From: Prevotella sp. CAG:1185
GTDB taxonomy: Bacteria > Bacteroidota > Bacteroidia > Bacteroidales > Bacteroidaceae
Length of the DNA: 44,868 nucleotides
Assembly (NCBI GenBank): GCA_000436695.1
Contig: HF992566.1
Span: 1 to 44,868, forward strand
Direction of reading: 5' to 3'
Below are positions 16,258-24,504 of this stretch, in pieces; positions within the stretch are counted from its first letter, which is position 1, and each line of letters begins with the position of its first letter. Under the pieces are notes generated by a model that worked only from the letters and a program-made list of their open reading frames with translations, ran no database searches and had not been told where the DNA came from. The position numbers were made by a program, and so were the translations under genes.

Positions 16258-17621
16258 TTCACTTCTCCTTTCTTCCACATAGTCTGGAACGATTCATGAG
16301 GGAATACAGGCATCTCATGTCCTACACCCCATCCGTTAAGTTTGTTATACATCAGCAATCGCGGCAGATGATTTACCAGCGGTGCAAATTTGAGTGAAGT
16401 ATTGTAAAGTGAAGGATGACCGAAAAGATATTCCATACCTTCAGACATTGTCTTCTTCATAGGATCAGCCTTACCTAAAGAGTCAAGATTCTGACGCCAT
16501 CTGTAAATCTGCTCTGACAGATTAACCTTCACAGGGCACACGTTGTCGCACGAACAGCAGAGTGAACATGCACTTACGTTGTCAGAGTATTTGGTTGAGT
16601 CCTTCAACATTCCGAGGTTGATTCCGATAGGACCCGGAATGAAATATGTGTATGAATAGCCTCCGCTGCGGCGGTAAACCGGACAGGTGTTCATACATGA
16701 ACCGCAACGTATGCACTTCAGAGTTTCCCAATGTTCGGTGTTTGCTATGATGTCGCTGCGTCCGTTATCAACCAATATTATGTGCATCTCAGCTCCCGGA
16801 CGTGCCTTGCGGAAGTGTGACGTGAAAGCTGTTGTAGGCTGACCTGTAGCCGCACGACACAGCAGGCGCTGGAATACGGCCAATGAGCGGTAATCGGGAA
16901 TAACCTTCTCAAGACCCATCGCAGCTATGTGAAGCTTAGGCACTGATGTTGACATGTCAGCGTTACCCTCATTAGTGCATACAACGATGTCGCCAGTTTC
17001 AGCCACACCAAAGTTGGCACCTGTCATGCCTGCATCAGCAGTCATAAACTCATTGCGCAGACTCATACGGGCCTGATAAGTAAGATATGTAGGGTCATAG
17101 TTGCCCTTCTCGCTTCCAAGCACACACTCAAACAGATGTCCTACTTCTTCCTGGGTGATATGTATAGCCGGCACAACGATGTGACTCGGCTTCTGTTTCA
17201 TAAGCTGAAGAATGCGCTCGCCAAGGTCTGTTTCAACGACATCAATGCCGTGCTGCTCCAAGAACGGGTTCATCTCGCACTCCTCTGTCAGCATTGACTT
17301 GCTCTTAACAAGTTTTTTGACATTGTGCGAATTAAGTATTTCAAGAACGATATTGTTAAATTCAGCCGCATCTTTAGCCCAATGCACTTTCACGCCGTTC
17401 TTCTCGGCATTTTCAGTAAACTGCTCAAGATATTTGTCAAGATGCGTAACAGTGTGGCGCTTTATGGCACTTGCCGTCTCGCGCAGCTGTTCCCATTCCT
17501 CCAGTCCCATGGCCATGCTGTCGCGTTTGTCGCGCAGTGACCAGAATGTGGCGTCATGCCACTTTGCATTCTCTCCGTTCTTCAAGAACATCTGTGCTGC
17601 TTTTCTGTGTAATGTGCTCAT
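16254..17621 (-). CDS. lutB: L-lactate utilization iron-sulfur protein LutB
   Basis: Fe-S subunit of LutABC. With the start at MSTLHRKAAQM it is 455 aa and overlaps lutA by ATGA; the longer open frame adds 29 residues that are lutA sequence out of frame. An N-terminal LUD domain (with GMTGANFGVAETGDIV) is followed by two [4Fe-4S] ferredoxin motifs: CIRCGSCMNTCP (Cys 303, 306, 309, 313) and CSLCCSCDNVCP (352, 355, 358, 362). A C-terminal helical tail with GWGVGHEMPVFP closes the protein, as in this family. It passes electrons from lactate oxidation to the respiratory chain by inference from LutB homologues. Confidence 0.93.
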   Translation of the reverse strand: MSTLHRKAAQMFLKNGENAKWHDATFWSLRDKRDSMAMGLEEWEQLRETASAIKRHTVTHLDKYLEQFTENAEKNGVKVHWAKDAAEFNNIVLEILNSHNVKKLVKSKSMLTEECEMNPFLEQHGIDVVETDLGERILQLMKQKPSHIVVPAIHITQEEVGHLFECVLGSEKGNYDPTYLTYQARMSLRNEFMTADAGMTGANFGVAETGDIVVCTNEGNADMSTSVPKLHIAAMGLEKVIPDYRSLAVFQRLLCRAATGQPTTAFTSHFRKARPGAEMHIILVDNGRSDIIANTEHWETLKCIRCGSCMNTCPVYRRSGGYSYTYFIPGPIGINLGMLKDSTKYSDNVSACSLCCSCDNVCPVKVNLSEQIYRWRQNLDSLGKADPMKKTMSEGMEYLFGHPSLYNTSLKFAPLVNHLPRLLMYNKLNGWGVGHEMPVFPHESFQTMWKKGEVK

Positions 17622-18355
17622 AGTCCTGCCGCTAAAATTTGTACGATGTGAATAAACTTTATGTCCTTCTTCTGTCGCTTGGCCACGCCCTGCAGGTGCA
17701 TAAGGCATGAACTGTCGGGACCTGTTATATATTCTGCTCCAGTAGCCATGTGACGCTCAAGTTTGTCGATACCCATCTGTGTCGAGACTTCCGGCTCCTC
17801 AACCGAGAACATTCCTCCGAATCCGCAGCACTCGTCCACACGTTCCGGCTCACACACAGTTACGCCCTCAACAAGTGAAAGCAGATCCTTAAGCTTTGAA
17901 TATTTCGGAATATGGCGCTCGCTGGGCGATGAAAGTCCAAGTTCACGCACTCCATGGCAAGAATTGTGAAGGCTTACCTTATGATGAAATTTACCCGGAA
18001 GCGATTTTACCTTAAGAACATCATGCAGAAACTCGCAGATATCCATTATCTTGTCGGATGTTTCACAAAAATGCTTTCCTTGTAGCAATCTCGGATAATT
18101 CAGCTTTACAAAAGCCGCACAACTGGCCGACGGAGCCACTACATAATCAAAACCCTTGAAGATGTCCTCAAAATGCTCAGCCAAGGGCACTGCTTTGCTC
18201 TCAAAGCCTGCGTTGGCCATAGGCTGACCACAACAAGTCTGCTTTAGCGGATACGTTACATCTACATTCAGATGCTTAAGCAGCTTATAGGATGCTACAG
18301 CCACTTCAGGATACAACGCATCAACATAGCAAGGAATAAAAAGTCCTATTTTCAT
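17618..18355 (-). CDS. lutA: L-lactate utilization protein LutA, (Fe-S) oxidoreductase
   Basis: A 245-aa protein with two CCG domains, related to the glycolate oxidase iron-sulfur and heterodisulfide reductase D subunits. The first cluster is TCCGQPMANAG (Cys41-Cys42, with Cys9 upstream) and the second is DECCGFGGMFSV (Cys176-Cys177, with Cys133). With LutB and LutC it oxidises L-lactate. It is the first gene of the operon, 135 nt after a consensus promoter, behind a leader that folds on itself. Confidence 0.93.
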   Translation of the reverse strand: MKIGLFIPCYVDALYPEVAVASYKLLKHLNVDVTYPLKQTCCGQPMANAGFESKAVPLAEHFEDIFKGFDYVVAPSASCAAFVKLNYPRLLQGKHFCETSDKIMDICEFLHDVLKVKSLPGKFHHKVSLHNSCHGVRELGLSSPSERHIPKYSKLKDLLSLVEGVTVCEPERVDECCGFGGMFSVEEPEVSTQMGIDKLERHMATGAEYITGPDSSCLMHLQGVAKRQKKDIKFIHIVQILAAGL

Positions 18356-18390
18356 ATCTATTATATAAATTTTTCAGCACGCGGCGACTA

Positions 18391-18483
18391 CTAAACGGCA
18401 TGCAGGGGCCTCACCACGCAAATAACGCAGCCGCCATACGATTTGGCCAAAATATTTCAGTCGTTGTGTGGAGGCCCGTTTAG
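18391..18483 (-). ncRNA. Structured 5' leader of the lutABC transcript
   Basis: The predicted transcript begins near 18484. Its first bases, CTAAACGG (18483-18476), are complementary to CCGTTTAG (18398-18391), and the next bases, GCCTC, pair with GAGGC (18412-18408). The two ends of the leader can therefore close a long arm enclosing about 60 nt, including the dyad TTTGGCCAAA (18451-18442). The closing strand ends 35 nt before lutA. The shape suits a cis-regulatory RNA, or the dyad may be a DNA operator. I recognise no known riboswitch consensus in it. Confidence 0.5.
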
Positions 18484-18489
18484 CCACCG

Positions 18490-18520
18490 CAAAGGTAATA
18501 ATTTTAAAGTGAATAACAAG
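18490..18520 (-). promoter_or_regulatory. Promoter of lutABC
   Basis: On the minus strand CTTG (18520-18517), 19 nt, then TACCTTTG (18497-18490), a near-full Bacteroidetes consensus. The bases CGG follow the box, as at the divergent promoter. Confidence 0.75.
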
Positions 18521-18692
18521 CAACTTTCAACAACAAACTGTATCAGGAATAGTGCAAAGACACCGCCTTTTAAGGCACAATACATCAGACTGCAAAACAG
18601 ACATTGCAGACAAGGCATTATATCAGGCATAATGACACATCAGGTAAATAACAAATTACCGATACTTTTATACTGACGGAACACTAATTCCA

Positions 18693-18718
18693 TTGTCTTT
18701 CACTAAATCGTACCTTTG
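18693..18718 (+). promoter_or_regulatory. Plus-strand promoter in the lut/LUD divergent region
   Basis: TACCTTTG (18711-18718) is a perfect -7 box, followed by CGG as at the lut promoter. The only -33 candidate, TTG at 18693, is at short spacing (15 nt), so an activator may be needed. Transcription from about 18725 would give a leader of roughly 285 nt to the LUD gene at 19009. Confidence 0.55.
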
Positions 18719-18724
18719 CGGATA

Positions 18725-18853
18725 AAGAACATCAACCTTTTGACACGCCAAGTACAGTTGGCCAAAAGCATACTGACAGTCAGACAGTTACAAGTTTACA
18801 TCATGTTAAATAAAAACATGTCCGAACTTGATTCAGAAACATTCAAAATCAAG
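18725..18853 (+). ncRNA. Structured leader or small RNA upstream of the LUD gene
   Basis: Three hairpins follow the plus-strand promoter: CTTTTG/CAAAAG (18737-18742, 18763-18768) stacked on GCCAA/TTGGC (18747-18751, 18758-18762); CATGTT/AACATG (18802-18807, 18815-18820); and CTTGATT/AATCAAG (18827-18833, 18847-18853). TTGGCCAA at 18758-18765 is the same dyad as in the lut leader. No convincing ORF exists in 18700-19008. From 18854 to 18960 I see only AT-rich sequence. Confidence 0.4.
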
Positions 18854-18960
18854 TAAATAACATCATTTGTGAAGTTTATCCGGAGCAATTTTATATATAA
18901 TAGGTGGAAAGTTTTTTATAAACAATGCTTAAAAGTCTACGATGTATGAATCAATTTTAT

Positions 18961-18968
18961 TAATTTTG
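18961..18968 (+). promoter_or_regulatory. Proximal -7 box for the LUD gene
   Basis: TAATTTTG matches TAnnTTTG 40 nt upstream of the start codon. No good -33 element is present. It may be the main start site, independent of the distal promoter. Confidence 0.5.
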
Positions 18969-19008
18969 CAGACCTGTTTAACATCAAACATATAAAAACA
19001 GAAACATT

Positions 19009-19644
19009 ATGACACCTAAAGAGATACGCAACGAGAAACTCGCTGCAAAGATAATCAAGAACCTTAAACGCCGTAATTTTGAAGCATGCTACTGCGCCAC
19101 TTCAGCAGAGGCAATCAAAGCTGTGTCGGCAATGATTCCCGACGGAAGCAGTGTTACATGGGGTGGCTCAATGACAATAAGAGACATGGGGCTTACAAAG
19201 GCACTTCATGAAAGAGACCTGAAGATTTTTGACCGCGACGAGGCAAAGACGCGTGACGAGGCACAACAGATTTACCATGAAGCCTTTTCGTGCGACTATT
19301 ATCTGTCTAGCGTCAATGCCATCAGTGAAGACGGCGTGATAGTCAACATCGACGGCAACGGCAACCGCGTGGCAGCCATAACCTTCGGACCTAAGCACGT
19401 TATATTTGTCGTAGGCCTCAACAAAGTGGCACAGGACGTGCAGAGCGCGTTGGCAAGGGCACGCTCAACGGCAAGCCCGATTAACGCGGCACGATTTGAC
19501 ATAAAGACACCGTGCCAGATAGACGGTATATGCCATAACTGCAACTCACCCGAAAGCATCTGCAACTATATCCACTTTATGCGCAATTCGCATCCTGCTG
19601 GACGCCACACGGTGGTGCTTGTCGGAGAAGATCTGGGCTACTGA
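19009..19644 (+). CDS. LUD-domain protein (lactate utilization family, YkgG-like)
   Basis: A 211-aa LUD-domain protein, fourth of its kind in this region. VTWGGSMTIRDMGL (49-62), LSSVNAISEDGVIVNIDGNGNRVAAITFGP and VVLVGEDLGY at the end are characteristic of the stand-alone DUF162/LUD group. Unlike LutC it has a Cys cluster near the C-terminus (Cys169, 175, 178, 185) that could bind a metal or Fe-S cluster. It is divergent from lutABC across a shared regulatory region. An accessory role in lactate or related 2-hydroxy-acid oxidation is inferred; its exact reaction is unknown. Confidence 0.85.
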   Translation: MTPKEIRNEKLAAKIIKNLKRRNFEACYCATSAEAIKAVSAMIPDGSSVTWGGSMTIRDMGLTKALHERDLKIFDRDEAKTRDEAQQIYHEAFSCDYYLSSVNAISEDGVIVNIDGNGNRVAAITFGPKHVIFVVGLNKVAQDVQSALARARSTASPINAARFDIKTPCQIDGICHNCNSPESICNYIHFMRNSHPAGRHTVVLVGEDLGY

Positions 19645-19650
19645 TTTCCA

Positions 19651-19678
19651 CCGACGGCAGGACGGCTCTGACCGTCGG
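19651..19678 (+). terminator. Hairpin after the LUD gene
   Basis: CCGACGG (19651-19657) pairs with CCGTCGG (19672-19678); a second short hairpin, GCCG-AAA-CGGC, follows. There is no T-tract, so termination is uncertain. Confidence 0.35.
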
Positions 19679-19742
19679 CCGAAACGGCATCACTATAACA
19701 TCTCATATAAAACAAAACTTACATTATATAAAAGCATAATAT

Positions 19743-21833
19743 ATGATTGTCTGCATTGCAGAAAAGCCAAGCGTAGCAAAAGACATAGCAAGAATATTGG
19801 GCGCGACAAAATCGTGCGACGGATTCATGGAGGGCAACGGTTATCAGGTTACATGGACTTTTGGACATCTATGCACCCTAAAAGAGCCCGATGACTATAC
19901 TCCTTATTGGAAAAGATGGAGTCTGAGTGCTTTGCCTATGATTCCCAAGCGATTTGGCATTAAGCTAATAGATGACGAAGGCATTCGCAAACAATTTTCT
20001 GTTATAGAAAAGCTTATGCAGGCTGCAGACAGCATAATCAACTGCGGAGATGCCGGACAGGAAGGTGAACTGATACAAAGATGGGTGATGCAGAAGGCTC
20101 AAGCCAAATGCCCAGTGAGACGTCTGTGGATATCTTCTATGACAGACGAAGCCATAAAAGAGGGCTTTCAGACGCTGAAAGACCAGAACGAATATCAGCC
20201 TCTTTACCTTGCCGGACTGAGCCGTGCCATCGGCGACTGGATTCTCGGCATGAACGCAACAAGGCTCTATACGCTGAAATACGGACAGAACAGACAGGTG
20301 CTGTCAATAGGACGAGTGCAGACGCCTACCCTTGCACTGATAGTAAACCGACAGAAAGAGATAGACAACTTTGAGCCGGAGCCTTACTGGGTGCTGTCAA
20401 CGATATACCGCGAAACACTGTTCACTGCCACATCGGGCAAGTTTACGAGCAAGGAAGAAGGCGAAAAATCGTTCGACAAGATTGCAGGCAAACCATTCAT
20501 CGTAACCGACGTGCAGAAAAAGGCCGGCAAAGAAGCCCCACCACATCTCTATGACCTTACATCACTGCAGGTTGACTGCAACAAGAAATTCTCAATGAGC
20601 GCCGAACTGACGCTCAACACCATACAGTCGCTCTACGAAAAGAAGCTTACCACTTATCCTCGTGTCGACACTCAGTATCTAAGCGACGACATTTATCCAA
20701 AGTGTCCCGCCACGCTCAAAGGCTTAAGAGGATATGAAACATTCACTCTTCCGCTTGCAAACGTAAAGCTCCCGAAGAGCAAAAAGGTGTTCGATTCATC
20801 CAAAGTTACCGACCACCATGCCATCATACCAACAGGTGTGCCGGCATCTAACCTCACCGATTTGGAGCGCAATGTCTACGACCTTATTGCACGCCGTTTC
20901 ATAAGTGTGTTCTATCCCGACTGCAAATTCTCAACAACCACGGTTATGGGCAAGGTTGAGGATGTTGACTTTAAGGTGAGCGGCAAGCAGATACTTGATC
21001 CGGGATGGCGCGTGCTTTATGACAAGGACGCACAAAATGCCGACAACGACAATGCGAAGAATACAGACGAAGAACGTACTCTGCCGGCATTTACCAAAGG
21101 AGAGTCGGGTGAGCACACGCCTACCTTGACCGAAAAGTGGACCACTCCGCCAAAATATTACACCGAAGCCACACTGCTTAGGGCAATGGAAACAGCTGGT
21201 AAGTTTGTAGAGGACGAGGAACTGCGGGCAGCACTGAAGGAGAACGGAATAGGCCGCCCGTCATCGAGAGCAAACATCATTGAGACATTGTTCAAGAGAC
21301 GCTACATAAAGCGCGAGCGAAAAAACATCGTTGCCACCCCCACCGGCATCGAACTTATAGGCACCATAAAGGAAGAACTGCTAAAGAGTTGTGAGCTTAC
21401 GGGTATATGGGAGAAGAAACTGCGCGACATTGAACATAAAAAATATGATGCCGGACAGTTTATCAACGAACTGAAAGAACAGATTACGACAATAGTCAAC
21501 GACGTTCTGGCCGACAACAGCAACCGCCACGTAACGATAATGAGCGACGAGGACATGAAGAAAAAGTCGCAGAAGAAAACGTCGAAACCAAGGAAAAAGC
21601 CTGAAAGCAAAACTGTAAAGACCGCTGAAAAGCAACCTGAGGCTACAGCAAGTAACGTAAAAGTACAAGCCGGCCAGCATGCGCCTGCCACCACTCAACT
21701 TGCTGCCGACGACTCTATTGTAGGTTCAGCATGCCCGATATGCGGACAAGGACACATAATAAAGGGCAAAACGGCATACGGATGCAGCCGCTGGAAAGAG
21801 GGATGCACATTCAGACTGCCTTTTAAACAATAA
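19743..21833 (+). CDS. topB: DNA topoisomerase III
   Basis: Type IA topoisomerase (696 aa) that relaxes and decatenates DNA through a 5'-phosphotyrosine link. The Toprim domain starts IAEKPSVAKDIARILG and has CGDAGQEGELIQRW (the acidic metal motif). The catalytic tyrosine is Tyr305 in TTYPRVDTQYL. A Lys/Pro-rich linker (about 600-650) leads to a single zinc-ribbon at the C-terminus, CPICGQGH...GC...GC, as in Bacteroidetes plasmid- and chromosome-type TopB. It is not near any conjugation gene here, so it looks chromosomal. Confidence 0.95.
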   Translation: MIVCIAEKPSVAKDIARILGATKSCDGFMEGNGYQVTWTFGHLCTLKEPDDYTPYWKRWSLSALPMIPKRFGIKLIDDEGIRKQFSVIEKLMQAADSIINCGDAGQEGELIQRWVMQKAQAKCPVRRLWISSMTDEAIKEGFQTLKDQNEYQPLYLAGLSRAIGDWILGMNATRLYTLKYGQNRQVLSIGRVQTPTLALIVNRQKEIDNFEPEPYWVLSTIYRETLFTATSGKFTSKEEGEKSFDKIAGKPFIVTDVQKKAGKEAPPHLYDLTSLQVDCNKKFSMSAELTLNTIQSLYEKKLTTYPRVDTQYLSDDIYPKCPATLKGLRGYETFTLPLANVKLPKSKKVFDSSKVTDHHAIIPTGVPASNLTDLERNVYDLIARRFISVFYPDCKFSTTTVMGKVEDVDFKVSGKQILDPGWRVLYDKDAQNADNDNAKNTDEERTLPAFTKGESGEHTPTLTEKWTTPPKYYTEATLLRAMETAGKFVEDEELRAALKENGIGRPSSRANIIETLFKRRYIKRERKNIVATPTGIELIGTIKEELLKSCELTGIWEKKLRDIEHKKYDAGQFINELKEQITTIVNDVLADNSNRHVTIMSDEDMKKKSQKKTSKPRKKPESKTVKTAEKQPEATASNVKVQAGQHAPATTQLAADDSIVGSACPICGQGHIIKGKTAYGCSRWKEGCTFRLPFKQ

Positions 21834-21916
21834 ATCAGGCCTTTTTGTGTTATTATATAAACAACAAAGATTTTATATACCAGGAATACGGTTTTATATA
21901 TAATAACTAAGGTTTT

Positions 21917-23992
21917 GTGATGAAAGGAAAACTCTACACACTCATAATAATCTGTGCCACGGTGCTTATTACAGCATCGTGCGGTGCAGACCACTTCATG
22001 AAAAAGGGCGAGAAATATCTTGCCCTTGGTGAATATTATGACGCCGCAGCCGAATTTAAGACGGCATATAACAAGACATCGCCCAAGGATAAGGACAAGA
22101 GAGGCGAACGCGCCCTCAAACTTGCCGGATGCTATGACCGCATAAACTCCACACAAAAAGCCATTGCCGCATACCGCAACGCAATAAGATACAACAAGGC
22201 CGACATAAACACGCATCTTGCCTTTGCACGAATACTGATGAAGAACGGCAGCTATAAAGAAGCCGCCAAGGAATTTCAGATGGTGCTCGACTCGCTGCCG
22301 GACAATGAACTGGCAAAAAGCGGACTGCTTTCGGCACAGACTGCACAGGAAGAAAAGAATGCCGGCTCGAGATATATAGTAAAGAAGATGGACGTGTTCA
22401 ATTCGCGCCGTGCCGACTATTCGCCAATGCTCTTCGGCGATGAATACGACCAACTGTATTTCACTTCTACAAGAAACGAGGCCGAAGGCGACGAGCTGAG
22501 CGGCATAACCGGCACCAAGGCCGGCGACATATTTGTGTCGCAAAAAGACGACAAAGGCAAATGGGGCAAGCCCGAAGCTATTGTTTCGGGACTGAACACC
22601 GAGTTTGACGAGGGCGCATGCTGCTTCACGCCCGACCAAAGTCAGATGTATCTCACTCAATGCACCACCGACCCCAACTATCCAAGATACGCAACCATAG
22701 TAACCTCCAACCGCTCTGACGCCGCATGGAGCAAGGCATCACCATTGGAAATAACACGCGACACGCTCTCGAGTTATGCCCATCCCGCCGTATCGCCCGA
22801 CGGACAATGGCTCTATTTCACATCAGACATGCCGGGAGGCAAAGGCGGATACGACATCTGGAGAGTAAGGATAACTACTAACGGACTAGGAGGTGTTGAG
22901 AATCTCGGCGAGCCTGTCAACACGCCGGGCAACGAGATGTTTCCGACGTTCAGACCAAACGGCGACCTGTATTTCTCGTCCGACGGACACAAAGGCCTCG
23001 GCGGACTCGACATCTACATAGCAAAGGTTGACAAGAGCACAAAGAAATTTGTGCTGGAACATCCTGGATACCCGCTCAACTCGCAGGGCGACGACTTCGG
23101 CATGACGTTTGAAGGGCCTCACAACCGGGGCTATTTCTCGTCAAACAGAGGCGACGGCAGAGGCTGGGACCACATTTACAGTTTTGAGAAACCTGAAATA
23201 ATACAGACCGTGAAGGGCTGGGTTTACGAAATGGACGGATACGAACTGCCCGACGCACTGGTGTATATGGTGGGCAGCGACGGCACCAACCTAAAGCTGA
23301 GCGTTAAGGGCGACGGCTCTTTCACGCAGGTTATCAATCCCAATGTCGACTATATGATGCTTGCCACATGCAAGGGTTTCCTCAACCATAAGGAGGAACT
23401 GAGGGTAAAGCCCGTTACCGAATCGGAGGAATATGTACTTCAGTTTCCGCTCGCATCCATACGTGTGCCGGTGCTGATAGACAACATTTTCTACGACTTT
23501 GACAAGTATTCGCTGCGCCCTGAATCAACAAAAGCGCTCGATGAATTAATAAAATTGCTCAACGAGAATCCCAACGTAACAATAGAGCTTAGCGCCCACT
23601 GCGACTATAAGGGCAGCGCAGAATACAACAAGACGCTGTCGCAGAAAAGAGCCGAGGCCGTGGTTAACTATCTCATTCAGCACGGAATAGCCAAAGACAG
23701 GCTGTCGCCTGTGGGCTACGGAAAGGAGAAACCGAAGACCATACGCAAAAAACTTACGGAAAAATATCCGTGGCTGAAGGAGGGCGACGTGCTGACAGAA
23801 GAATTTATAAAGAAGCTCGACAAGGATAAACAGGAGATATGCAACCAGCTGAACCGCCGCACAGAGTTCATCGTGCTAAGAACAACTTACGGAATGTTCG
23901 ACGAAAAAGGCAACCTGAAGAATCCGCCAAAGGCAAAAGAGCCTGAATATAACGGCTCAGGCGACGACGGCTTCGTTATTGACATGGAATAA
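21917..23992 (+). CDS. porE: PorE-like type IX secretion lipoprotein (TPR, PD40, CRD, OmpA)
   Basis: A 691-aa outer-membrane-anchored lipoprotein: lipobox LITASC with Cys21 as lipid site. Domains in order are TPR repeats (about 25-125), a PD40/WD40-like beta-propeller (about 135-425) with blades such as SPDGQWLYFTSD, FRPNGDLYFSSDG and RGYFSSNRGDG, a carboxypeptidase-regulatory-like domain (about 430-510, starting VKGWVYEMDGYELPDALV) and a C-terminal OmpA peptidoglycan-binding domain (about 525-660, with FYDFDKYSLRPES and LSAHCDYKG). This order and length match PorE of Porphyromonas, which links the type IX machinery to peptidoglycan. Related OmpA/PD40 proteins exist, so orthology needs confirmation. 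Confidence 0.8.
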   Translation: MMKGKLYTLIIICATVLITASCGADHFMKKGEKYLALGEYYDAAAEFKTAYNKTSPKDKDKRGERALKLAGCYDRINSTQKAIAAYRNAIRYNKADINTHLAFARILMKNGSYKEAAKEFQMVLDSLPDNELAKSGLLSAQTAQEEKNAGSRYIVKKMDVFNSRRADYSPMLFGDEYDQLYFTSTRNEAEGDELSGITGTKAGDIFVSQKDDKGKWGKPEAIVSGLNTEFDEGACCFTPDQSQMYLTQCTTDPNYPRYATIVTSNRSDAAWSKASPLEITRDTLSSYAHPAVSPDGQWLYFTSDMPGGKGGYDIWRVRITTNGLGGVENLGEPVNTPGNEMFPTFRPNGDLYFSSDGHKGLGGLDIYIAKVDKSTKKFVLEHPGYPLNSQGDDFGMTFEGPHNRGYFSSNRGDGRGWDHIYSFEKPEIIQTVKGWVYEMDGYELPDALVYMVGSDGTNLKLSVKGDGSFTQVINPNVDYMMLATCKGFLNHKEELRVKPVTESEEYVLQFPLASIRVPVLIDNIFYDFDKYSLRPESTKALDELIKLLNENPNVTIELSAHCDYKGSAEYNKTLSQKRAEAVVNYLIQHGIAKDRLSPVGYGKEKPKTIRKKLTEKYPWLKEGDVLTEEFIKKLDKDKQEICNQLNRRTEFIVLRTTYGMFDEKGNLKNPPKAKEPEYNGSGDDGFVIDME

Positions 23993-24036
23993 CAACAATC
24001 CCCGGAACGGCACTTTAAGTTCCGGGGATTGTTGTT
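23991..24036. terminator. Strong bidirectional terminator after the PorE-like gene
   Basis: A perfect 18-bp stem (23991-24008 with 24019-24036; core AATCCCCGGAAC/GTTCCGGGGATT) with a 10-nt loop, followed by TTTTATAT on the plus strand. It begins inside the stop codon and lies between convergent genes. Confidence 0.9.
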
Positions 24037-24093
24037 TTATATACCCCCAAATACATTTCAACACATCAACATAAGTCAGCCTCTTTATCTTAC

Positions 24094-24129
24094 TTGCAGA
24101 CATGACAAATTTGTTGCAGACATGACAAA
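24094..24129. repeat. Two direct copies of a 16-bp repeat
   Basis: TTGCAGACATGACAAA occurs at 24094-24109 and again at 24114-24129 (20-bp period). A third perfect copy is at 25798-25813, on the other side of the sigma-factor operon. These two are past the operon's 3' end and have no ECF -10 element next to them. Confidence 0.8.
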
Positions 24130-24165
24130 CTGCTTACGCAACGATATGCGCAGAACTTTGAATGC

Positions 24166-24504
24166 CTATCTTTCGCGAACGGCAAGGCCAATGCCCCACA
24201 AAAGGGCACAGCCTGCGACCATGGAAAGCAGTACATAAGGATTGTTAAGCTGTTCGTGATGCGCCAACATGCCTGACAATATGCTGTCGAAACAAGAGAC
24301 AAGAACCGTAAGGCCTTTGTTGTGGACAAATATCAGCAGACCTATAACAACGCATATAACTGTCCACAAACGGCTGATACGCCGTGTGCGGTTGGGCAGA
24401 CGGCGCATGACACGCTTTGAGAATCCGTTGTCGGGCACATCAATGCGGTTTTCGCTGAAGAATTTTTTTACCAGAATATCGTCATTATTATCTGTCATAT
24501 CCAT
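24166..24504 (-). CDS. Small membrane protein downstream of the sigma factor, candidate anti-sigma factor (DUF5056-like)
   Basis: A 112-aa protein (110 aa if the second Met is used). The first 40 residues are charged and likely cytoplasmic (VKKFFSENRIDVPDNGFSKRVMRRLP). Two hydrophobic helices follow (about 44-62 and 90-108). Its start overlaps the end of the sigma gene, which implies coupled translation. Small proteins with a cytoplasmic head and helices in this position are commonly anti-sigma factors. I recall the DUF5056 name for this kind of protein, but the assignment and the function are inference. Confidence 0.7.
   Translation of the reverse strand: MDMTDNNDDILVKKFFSENRIDVPDNGFSKRVMRRLPNRTRRISRLWTVICVVIGLLIFVHNKGLTVLVSCFDSILSGMLAHHEQLNNPYVLLSMVAGCALLWGIGLAVRER

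Noticed and set aside
17622..17708. 29-residue N-terminal extension of LutB
   Set aside because: The extension lies in lutA; an ATGA overlap and the normal LutB N-terminus favour the start at 17621.
18443..18676. 77-codon plus-strand frame in the lut/LUD divergent region
   Set aside because: It starts within the lut promoter and leader, has no recognisable domain, and no promoter precedes it.
21695..22660. 321-codon minus-strand frame opposite topB and the PorE-like gene
   Set aside because: It spans two confident plus-strand genes and has Cys/Val-rich shadow composition with no motif.
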